Assembly: GCA_021234155.1 (NCBI GenBank) | Contig: JAJEKV010000174.1 | Span: forward strand, 885,964 to 949,963 | DNA length: 64,000 nt | Reading direction: 5' to 3' | From: Isoetes taiwanensis | Lineage: Eukaryota; Streptophyta; Lycopodiopsida; Isoetales; Isoetaceae | In this document: positions 22,518 to 30,599 of the stretch, piece after piece | Position numbering within the stretch: position 1 is the first letter of the stretch | Layout of the letters: each line of letters opens with the position of its first letter | The notes under the pieces: generated by a model | What the model was told of the DNA's origin: nothing | Databases searched by the model: none | The model's input: only the letters and a program-made list of their open reading frames with translations | Translations under genes and position numbers: made by a program

Positions 22518-22838
22518 GGGTAAAAGCATGTTAGGGTGTCCCTTAAAAAGTATTATTTAGTGACCAAAAAAGTACCTAAAAAGGTACCCAGGACTGGGTA
22601 CTGGGTACTTGTGTAATATCTCAATAAAAGGTACATTCTAGAACTTTTATATATATTTTGGTCTCCAGTAGCATTATCTTTATCTTAACTTTGAATATTA
22701 ATGCGTCCTTGACTTTTATTTTGGACTTTTGTACTAGTTTTAATGAAAATAAAAATGAGAAAGTACCCAGTTCTGAAGTACCTAGTGTATGTACTTTTGC
22801 AGGTTCCAAAAGTGGTACACCCTAACATGCTTTTACCC
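22518..22838. mobile_element. 321-bp MITE with E-family ends, TACA duplication
   Basis: The inverted repeats are perfect over 22 bp (22518-22539 and 22817-22838), starting GGGTAAAAGCATGTTAGGGT, flanked by TACA at 22514-22517 and 22839-22842. The inside has several GGTAC/GTACC words and no coding. The ends match those of E3 almost exactly, so it is a non-autonomous relative that jumped into E3. Confidence 0.95.
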
Positions 22839-22879
22839 TACATTTTAGTGTACTTTCAGGTAATGAAGCCAAACAAATC

Positions 22880-23125
22880 ATACATATGTACATTAGATGT
22901 ACTAATATTGTAACATTAATGTGATGTACTAATATTGTAACATTAATTAGATGTACATTAGATGTACACTAGATGTACATTAAATGTACAAAGAATGCAT
23001 CGATTGAACTGCATATCGTACATTAGATGTACTGATGTACATTAAATGTACATTAGATGTACAGTAACAGATCAGTGGAACTGTTGGATGGACATTTTAT
23101 GTATATAGAACATACATTAAATGTA
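22880..23125. repeat. E3 left motif array, TGTACATTAGATGTAC
   Basis: About 12 TGTACA or TGTACTA words, often as ATGTACATTAGATGTACA, lie inside the transposase intron. The matching right array is at 25685-26110. Confidence 0.85.
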
Positions 23126-23711
23126 CAATTGTATAGTTCAATACTCTTTTGGCATCTGGTTGCCGATATCATTTTGCTAAATGGTCTTTAATGCTTTTGT
23201 TATTGCAATCTGAGTTTTATCAACAGTTTGTATATCAGAATCCTGATACCAAAATTCGCCTTCGACAGTTCAAGTATCTGAAACCTGATTGCATAAGGAA
23301 ATTGAAGGAGAGAAACACATGTTGTTGTGTCAAACATGAGCAAGCAGATCTGTACAGAAAGGCCTTCAATGATATGAGGAGATCCCTACATGTTAATTGC
23401 ACTTGTTTGCTGCAAAGGTTCTGTGGCATCCCAAAGAAACAATGGAGTATGTCAAGCAAACAAGAAGACTTTTGATAATGTTAGTATCTTGTGGAGGTCA
23501 ACAGTTTGTGAGAAATATGTGACGGATGAATGGCATTTTGAGAAAACACATTGATAATTACACAATTGTTATTTGCACAAGTGTAAGTGAGACAAAAAAA
23601 AATCATTTTTTCATTATTTATTGAGTACAAAGAAGCTCGGAGCATGGCTCATACAAAACTGTAGTTTACAAACAAGTTAAAGAGACTATATGTAGGAACA
23701 ACTGCTTATAT

Positions 23712-26700
23712 ATTCATCTCGCCTTCTACAATTAATGCCTCCATTAGATGACTCCGTGACTTGGCATAGGCATCAGTGAACCAACTGGGTGTCATCTGCA
23801 TGGTGCACAAGTATTAGAGGACTATACCAACAAATAACTAATAGGAAAATAACATATTCTACTTACAAAAATGGAGCTTGGCTGTGCAGCAACAATGGCA
23901 TCTATGAATTTGTGCATGTAAGACACAATGTACATGCAAGAGTTGTTGGTACTAGTTTCTGGCACTTTAGGACAGAAGACAGGAGCATCAAAGTTCTTCC
24001 TACCATGGCTTAAGCTGTTGGATCCGAGCATCATGTTATTGATCACAAGCTTAGGAACCTGCAAAATTGCAATGTGAGAATAAACAAAAAATAAGAAATT
24101 GCAATATGAGAATAATCAAATCATAAAAAACAAAACAGAAACTCATACTTACTTCTGGACCACTTTAGCATCGGGTACATAGCCTTTGACAGGAGAGAGG
24201 ATCTGTATACTTGGGCTAGCTATAGATGGAAAAGAGCTTCTCACTGGACCAGCAAGCACAAGTATTGCCAATGCCACATTTGGGCCTTGCAGAATTGGAA
24301 CAAATATGTATTGGCATCTTGCAATCAAAATGCCATCCAACCCTTCCTTTATGTTAGTGTTCTGTGCATCTGCCCCACCCCCCTGTTCTTGAGGGAATTC
24401 ACAAAATTCTGGAAGTTGTCTGGTCGTAACATAAAAAACTTGTGTTTCCAATCAGATGGAAGACAGCTAAAAAGGTACCTGCACACAAATCCAGAATACA
24501 TATTAATACATAAGATGAGTGACTCGGGGAATGAACTAACATAAATATGTTGAAATGCTAGCCTACCTCCCAAAGACATCTACCATCGTGAGAGGTCAAG
24601 TCCGCTTCCAAACGTAACTTCCGCCAACATCACTTTGAAAGATAGAGGGTGCAAAGCTTAGGAGGATCTCTATAAGGAGTGAATGGAACCAACCTTTTCG
24701 GTCGGGTCCACTAAACTATACAAGGAAACAATAAAGATTAGCAAAAAGAATATATCTATTGTAATCAATTGTATATTACTCACCTTGTTTTTTCATCACC
24801 TGCTTCAAAGCATCTTTGTGGACTGCTGCACCTTATTTGTTATCACATCAATATTTGCTTGTAGGTCCTCCTCTTCATCTTAGGTTCACTCGGCGGGGAT
24901 CAGCTTCCTTCACGCCTCGCGGATGCGTGTCCTATGTACAAAAAAAAATGTGGTTAATTATCATAAATCTGAGATGTTTAACAAAATTAGCTCATCTTTC
25001 ACATACCTTTTTTTTGGTGGTGGTGGCACGCTTTTTGCCCGGAGATTTTCTTTTTGAGGACATTTTTTTGTTGCCGGAGATTTTGCCTTTTTTTTGCCTC
25101 TTGGAGTTACATCACCAAAGATTCTTTTGCCTCCTCTTTGGAGTGGACTCAACTACCAACTCAACTTCCTCTTCCCGTATCTTCCCGGGTTAAAATCTAG
25201 ATTCAGGTCCATTGTAGCTTCCGTAATGTATAGAACCGCACCGCAGATGATGCCGGAGACAATGCCGAATCTTTCTTAGGAGCTTCTCCAATTACTAATT
25301 TAGCACTTGGTGATGAAAGTGTTTTTCGCGGTGAAAGCCGTTGAAGGCTCTCGCGACAGAATCGCTTTTAGCTTTCAACCGCCATCCTCTCTATTTCCTC
25401 AACTTCACTTTGCCATGTTCGAGGAGGCATCGCTTGTGATGGTTCTATTAATGCAAGACTGTAAATGTCATTGGTGATCCGAGTGGAAGGTTTCGGTCTA
25501 TGATTCGGTCTCCTTATGCTCAATAAAAATCAGAAGAGAGTCGATGCAAGACGGGCTCAAGAACATCGCCATTAAAGCCGCTTCGGGATAGGAACAAAGC
25601 CTCATCCGGCAAAACAAACAAATGATCTAAATTTCAATAGACATAAAAAGAACGTAACTTAAACAATGAGAAATATCCGTACATTCGCTTCAACATGTAC
25701 ATTTCATGTACATAAAATGTACCAAATGTACGAATTACATTTAATCAGAACCAAATGTACATGTACATGTGCCTCAATGTACATAGATGTACCTCAATGC
25801 AACCAGATGCACCTGTGATGTACCCGGATGTACATCGGATGTACCTGTGTATCCGGTTAGGGTATGTAGATCTATGCCCAAAAAAAACACATATATGTAA
25901 AAATGCACATACTTATGAATCCATCTACGATGCACTCTAAAAATAAATGCATGTACATCTATTTGCAGATGTAGACTCCATTAGATACATGTACAACCGA
26001 TACATCCGCAAATTCAAGCTCAAAAAAAGCATCAATAAACAAGCAAATATATGCCTATGTACCTCTCGCTTACGGATGTACACTAAAAGTTATACATGTA
26101 CAAGGAATAGCAATGCAATGCAAAAGCCATACATGTAGAACTATGCATTACAATAACAAATATGAATTAAGAGAAATATAAGTTTAAATTAGTTGAGAGC
26201 AATGCATACCTTTCACAACAGGGAAACCAAGCTGAATTAATGCCCTCATCCCGGATGCAACCTTTTATGCAATTCGCCTTTCATGGACTGGGATAACACA
26301 AGCGTAAGAGGCAATAAGCATCTCTGCATGGAGCTAAGAAGCAAAAACCGCTTTGCCAAAGCCTTGGCCACAACAGTACATGAACTAAATGTGATGAACT
26401 CGCTTCTACGTATAGCTCCTAGGGGTTGCCTGGGGCCCTAAAAAGAGAACAATAGGTCCCGCTCTCCCATGAAATCCAAAAACTGTGAATGCCTTTCTTT
26501 GAACCAATTCAATGCAATTAAGTTTTTCCTTTGCTTGTTCAATTGAGATTTCAAGTGAAGAGCAAATGCTCGCAAAATAGGTAGAAATATAATAGTTTGT
26601 AACCCGTTTCTTGCCATAAACCAATTCATAATATTTAAAAATCATCTTTCCATGCGTTCCGGATTCTCCCTTCCTTGAATCCTCGCTCATTTTTGAGCTT

Positions 26701-26887
26701 CACCCCATACCCTTCATAACCATCTCTAGGTTGGGTATGTGGGCCTCTGCGATGTTTATCACGGAGGTCTTTGGCTTGGATCACATCGTAACCCAAACGT
26801 AAACTCCTTAGAGGTAAGATTCTTGGAAGCACCGGCTTGCTTGGGCCGTGGTGATGAGCAACAACGACCGGGGCGTTTTGGGGCCAT
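23712..26887 (-). pseudogene. Gene A of E3: Ulp1/C48-like protease cargo
   Basis: Minus strand. It probably starts at the ATG at 26887 (MAPKRPGR, basic). Next exons: YDVIQAKDLRDKHRRGPHTQ and, at about 26650-26520, YYELVYGKKRVTNYYISTYF, which matches YEHVFCRKDIANHHIPLYF of E4. A Lys-rich exon lies at about 25150-24965. The protease part follows: 24451-24149 with ARCQYIFVPILQGPNVALAI and IQILSPVKGY, then NSCMYIVSYMHKFIDAI (about 23945-23895), then a last exon PSWFTDAYAKSRSHLMEALI at about 23790-23712. In C48 proteases the segment after VPI carries the catalytic His and the SC the catalytic Cys. Here the His position reads Asn (GPN), so it is probably inactive. Frames change between exons. Confidence 0.6.
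25685..26110. repeat. E3 right motif array, TGTACAT type
   Basis: About 18 TGTACA/ATGTAC words, for example CATGTACATTTCATGTACAT and GATGTACCTCAATGCAACC. It has the same hexamer as the left E3 array. It lies in non-coding sequence (an intron) of gene A. Confidence 0.85.
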
Positions 26888-27118
26888 AGCTAGATGAAGA
26901 ATTCGCGATCGAATTCAAGCAGAGAAGGCAGGGGGATAGTGAATCTAGAGGCAAACCAAGAAAGAATTTGGTAAATAATTTCAAAATCCAAGAAAAATTG
27001 TCGCGGTTTAGTGGTGGATAGCCATTAATCATGCAATTATTAATGGTCATGATGACAGCTTATTCCAAAATGTGTATTCGGTACATATGTATATGTACAA
27101 AAAGGGCTACATTTATAG

Positions 27119-27140
27119 ACACCCTTTCATGCTTTTACCC
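27119..27140 (-). repeat. E3 right terminal inverted repeat
   Basis: The inverse complement begins GGGTAAAAGCATGAAAGGGT. It is followed directly by AGTAGTCTACCG of the copia LTR; the homologous LTR at 2401 has AGTAGTTTACTG, so AGTA is the likely duplicated target. Confidence 0.9.
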
Positions 27141-27320
27141 AGTAGTCTACCGTTTAACCACCGTTCACTAATTACGTCACTGATTTAGGGTCGGTGCTCA
27201 GTGTTGACAAAGTACTGCCTTATGTACATTTCAAAGACTTTCAAAGACCTTCAGGCAAAGTCTTTGAACCATTGTTGTTTCAAAGACATTATGCTTAGTC
27301 AGCATATTTATATTCCAACA
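27141..27320 (-). mobile_element. Copia 5' LTR, first 180 bp
   Basis: Homologous to 2401-2577 and ending at the same TGTTGGAATATAAATATGC terminus (minus strand). The sequence is nearly identical except in a 70-base block where CAGCAC words are replaced by CAAAGAC words. TATTG follows as the likely target duplication. Confidence 0.85.
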
Positions 27321-27796
27321 TATTGATACTCCTCTAACTTCCTATTGTTAGATGCCAAGCTACATAAATCACCCAGTTGGTGAACAAGATGCAATTGTGG
27401 GGTACGTTCATTTGGGGCAGCAAATACACAGCACCTTGGCTCTGATTCCACTAACAGGTGCTGGCAATTACCAAAATGCTCGTGTTGAAACTAAAACGCT
27501 CCAGAATGCGCTGTCGCTTAATTTCTATGCTTTCAATTTAAATGACAGGAGATGTCCCTAGACCTTTCCAAAATAGTTAATTAGCTGCTGCGGATGTCGA
27601 GCACGTCCTCAGCATTGCCATAGATCTACGATACATACAAAATCATGGGTCACCGGAGTTATGCGCTACAAAATAGGGAGCAGAAATTCATTACAGCAAA
27701 CTTCCAATGTCGCATGTGGAATTTAGCCCTTATAAAAACCACCATAAAACACCACAATCGAAATAGTTTGTTAAGCGGATAGGACCCTGGAACGAA

Positions 27797-27835
27797 GGTG
27801 TTATGCCCGGGTTTGTTATAATAGGGCATAACACC
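27797..27835. promoter_or_regulatory. Perfect 12-bp inverted repeat upstream of the vicilin gene
   Basis: GGTGTTATGCCC (27797-27808) and GGGCATAACACC (27824-27835) are separated by 15 bases. The motif GGTGTTA also recurs as its inverse just after (GCAGGGTGTTAAT). It may be a hairpin or a dimer-binding site about 160 bases before the start codon. Confidence 0.6.
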
Positions 27836-27881
27836 CTAGTTGCAGGGTGTTAATCCCTCCTCTCGTAATGTTGCGTGATGT

Positions 27882-27930
27882 TGCATGCTAAATGGACGCA
27901 TGGACGCATTTGATCGCGGAGATATGCATG
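27882..27930 (+). promoter_or_regulatory. Two RY (CATGCA) motifs before the vicilin gene
   Basis: TGCATG occurs at 27882-27887 and 27925-27930. RY elements bind B3-domain (ABI3/FUS3/LEC2-type) regulators in seed storage gene promoters. Their presence within 112 bases of the ATG fits a storage-globulin promoter, although a six-base word is weak evidence alone. Confidence 0.5.
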
Positions 27931-27946
27931 GCCACTTCTACACAAT

Positions 27947-27955
27947 GTATAAGTA
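27947..27955 (+). promoter_or_regulatory. Probable TATA box
   Basis: GTATAAGTA lies about 40 bases before the ATG at 27994. The 5' leader would therefore be very short, about 10-15 bases, if transcription starts about 30 bases downstream. Confidence 0.45.
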
Positions 27956-27993
27956 CCCATATAGATCGTTGATTGCTCACAGAGCTACTTGCA

Positions 27994-29695
27994 ATGGCGA
28001 ATTTGGGCATCTCCATGCTCCTCTGTATCCTCCTGCTTGTCGGATTCGAAGCAATCACTGCGGAACAGCGCTTTCAATCTGAATCAACTCTGCTTCTGCC
28101 TGCACCAGAGCATGAGGTTAAAACGGAAGTGGGATCTCTGCTAACATGGCCGCAGGACACTCCGGCTCTTAGGCATTTTAACGGGGACATATCCCTCTTG
28201 AAGCTGAGGTCCGGCGGAATCTTTACACCCATGTATGGAGATCTTGATAGCATCTGCTATGTTTCTCAGGGACACGCAACTGCAGGCTTGTTGCATCCTT
28301 CCGGCATGCCCACCAATGTGAGGTATGTCTTTTATATTTCTCTTCAAAAGCAATCTGTATATTAGGTTAGTAGTTTTTGGTTTTCATCTGTTCTGCATTT
28401 TTGTTTTCCTGTTGTTTTACATGCTTGAACCCTCTTTGTGATTTTGCAAATTGAAGTTTTTGTGGCATTACCACAGGTATCTTGCAGCAGGTGATGTGTT
28501 GGCTATACCTTCTGGCTGGGTTAGTTGGCTTTGGAATTCTGCAGATAAAGAGTTTAGGTCCATTTGTATTGGAAATCCCCATGGACCATTTAGGAAGTAT
28601 CAATCTTTTTACTTGCCTAATGTTCTTCGCGGTTTTAGCAAAGAGACATTAGGTGCCATGTGGGATTTGGAAGAAGAGGAGGTTAGCAGAATCAAGGGCA
28701 TGCTTGAGTCTCAAGATTCTACTGCATTTGCTAAAATTCAGCAGGTCTTGTAGCTTTTTCTGTCTTGCAATACAAAGTTAGTTTCAGGAAAGCATTTGAA
28801 GTTATAGCAGGTCTTTCTTGTAGCTTTTTCTGTCTTGCAATACAAAGTTAGTTTCAGGAACAAAGTTAGTTTCAGGAAAGCATTTGAAGTTATAGCAGGT
28901 CTTTCTTGTAGCTTTTTCTATCTTGCAATACAAAGTTAGCTTCAGGAAAGCATTTGAAGTTATTAATAACATTAGTTTTCATGCAGGAACTAGGTCCCTT
29001 GAGGCATAATGACATGTCTGGTAATTATGCATACAACATGAGGACATCCAGAGCTGACATAAGTGTGAGGGCTGGATGGATGACCATGTTGAATGCAAAC
29101 AAGCTGAAGGTGCTAAAGGAGGTAGATATGGGAGCCATGATGGTAGGGCTGAGTTCGGGTGCGATGTCGAGTCCGCAATGGATGAAGAGCCAAGGTCAAG
29201 TGATGCATGTGATAAAGGGAGAAGGAAGAGCACAGATAATATCTCCTAATGGAAACCTGATGTTGAATGAGGTGTTGAAGGAGGGGGATTTCTTTGTTGT
29301 ACCTGCTATGCATCCCTATGTTTTGGTAAGAATTTTCTTCTCATTGCTGTTTTTTACAGATTTAGTATCATGTAGTTTATTTTCTGAGTCTTTTTATTCT
29401 TGCTTGCTTTTTTGTTGAACATGCAATGCCATATTGAATCGTATTGTTGTTTGTGTAGATGAGCGGAGATGCTAGTATGGAAGTGATTTGTCTTCACATT
29501 GGAGAAGATGTTACTCTTCATCAGCTCGCTGGTTCCAGGTCCGAGTTGAGGGGAATTCCAGCCGAGCTTCTTGCTGCTGCTTTCAATTCTACATTGAAAA
29601 CCGCACGCCAAATTCAAACTGGTCGCCTCCACGATGATACTATATTTTTCCAGGGTGCTCGTTCTCAAGAGCATGAAGGACGCAGTCCTATGTAG
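27994..29695 (+). CDS. Vicilin-like 7S globulin (double cupin), four exons
   Basis: Exons 27994-28322, 28477-28744, 28987-29325 and 29459-29695 (stop TAG). All introns are GT-AG and the frame is kept (329+268+339+237 bases), giving 390 residues. Residues 1-23 are a signal peptide (MANLGISMLLCILLLVGFEA). Cupin domain 1 is about 50-185, with SGGIFTPMYGDLDSICYVSQ and LAAGDVLAIPSGW. Domain 2 is about 205-365, with GLSSGAMSSPQW, HVIKGEGRAQIISPNG and EGDFFVVPAMHPY. Metal ligands of enzymatic cupins are absent, as is usual for storage globulins. Length fits vicilins with a short N-terminus. It is probably secreted or vacuolar storage protein; vicilin-like spore proteins are known in ferns. No lesion is seen. 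The ATG at 27994 is preferred because it starts the signal peptide. Confidence 0.95.
28742..28962 (+). repeat. Three tandem copies (65-88 bp) in vicilin intron 2
   Basis: Copies at 28742-28807, 28808-28894 and 28895-28962, each reading GCAGGTC(TTTC)TTGTAGCTTTTTCT...AAAGTTAGTTTCAGGAAAGCATTTGAAG. The repeat starts at the exon 2 splice donor CAG/GTCTTG, so each copy carries a donor-like AGCAGGTCTT. Copy 2 has a partial internal duplication (ACAAAGTTAGTTTCAGGAA). Confidence 0.92.
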
Positions 29696-29948
29696 GTTGC
29701 CAGATATGAAGTGTGTAGGTTAGAGCATATAAAATGTGTACAGTTAGAGCATATGCTTGCCAGATATAAAATGTGTATATGTACATTTGTGGTCGTGATG
29801 TAGTCATCGTGTGTAAGTCTAAGATCATAAATGGGATTATGGACTTTATGTACCACGGTTGCACCGACCGAAACAACGAGCTTCACTATTCCTTTTTTGT
29901 TACGTTGCTTTTTGGACGATCTTCTTTTTGCCGTACAAGTGTAGTTAT

Positions 29949-30141
29949 GGAATGGATAAGGCATCAAATTTGATTAAAGTTAGAGAGCACAGGCATGTAG
30001 TGCCTAGTAAAAACACAGGACGTTGCAAGAAAATTTTGGAGATACAATGGATAAGGCATCAAATATGATTAAAGTTAGAGAGCACATGCATGTAGTGCCT
30101 ACTAAAAACACACGACGTTGCAAGAAATTTCTGGAGATACA
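29949..30141 (+). repeat. Tandem duplication, 95-bp unit
   Basis: ATGGATAAGGCATCAAAT...GTTAGAGAGCACA.GCATGTAGTGCCTA.TAAAAACACA.GACGTTGCAAGAAA...GGAGATACA occurs twice head to tail with a few differences. It may be the start of the hAT coding region; a clear BED zinc finger is not visible. Confidence 0.9.
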
Positions 30142-30439
30142 CTAACACATACATGAAATATTAGAAATGCCTTTTTTAGTTAAAAATGATGCAGAAGCAA
30201 ATGCATCAAATGTTGGTATGTATGTGCAAAACACACTTAAAAATATAGATATTACTGTTAGGGAGCCTCTCCAAAAGAAGTTAGAAGCAAGGAAGATTAA
30301 GTAACGCTATTTGGATTAGTGCACAAAAGAAGCAAGCGGGATAGAGGTGCGTAGATGTATTATCTGTTGGAATGATGGAGTATGTGTAATGGGGACATGA
30401 AGAATGATCTAGTGGAAGAGCGTCGAAAGCCCCATGAAA

Positions 30440-30516
30440 GGGTCCGTAGCTCGGTGATAAGAGTACTCGACTTGCAAGCAAGAGGTCCTGGGTTCCATCA
30501 GCAGCCTGTCCACCCA
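30440..30516 (+). repeat. tRNA-derived sequence (SINE head or tRNA-Ala pseudogene)
   Basis: TAGCTCGGTGATAAGAG resembles an A box and GGGTTCCATC a B box, at tRNA spacing, with a loop CTTGCAA that would give anticodon TGC. The anticodon and T stems contain mismatches and the acceptor ends do not pair, so it is not a working tRNA. It lies in the hAT remnant and may be the head of a SINE. Confidence 0.4.
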
Positions 30517-30599
30517 ATCATAAAAGGCTCATTTCTCAACATTATTATGTGCAATTTGCCCTTCAATGTCTTACACACCAAATAATGGAAGAAAATGAT

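Larger units (their letters stand above)
22195..23545 (+). pseudogene. E3 transposase, N-terminal half only
   Basis: The first exon ends at 22316: VREFWLDNTKASPKVRDVMK...YLDISQ. The intron 22317-23214 holds the MITE and the left TGTACA array. The next exon starts at 23215: FYQQFVYQNPDTKIRLRQF, LKPDCIRKLKERNTCCCVKH (CCC-x2-H motif), then HVNCTC. Similarity continues past a stop at 23474 to about 23545 (LWRSTVCEK). The whole catalytic core is missing, so E3 could only move in trans. Confidence 0.8.
22190..27140 (+). mobile_element. E3: left-truncated element of the E1/E4 family
   Basis: The right end is intact: 27119-27140 reads ACACCCTTTCATGCTTTTAC and onward, the inverse of GGGTAAAAGCATGAAAGGGT. 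It abuts LTR sequence of the copia element. The left inverted repeat is absent; transposase coding starts directly at the copia junction near 22190, so a deletion removed the left end together with part of the copia 5' region. Contents: transposase exons (plus strand), a nested MITE, TGTACA arrays and gene A with a Ulp1 domain (minus strand). Confidence 0.8.

Noticed and set aside
30440-30516. Functional tRNA-Ala gene
   Set aside because: Acceptor, anticodon and T stems do not pair; only the box-like words are kept. Listed as tRNA-derived.
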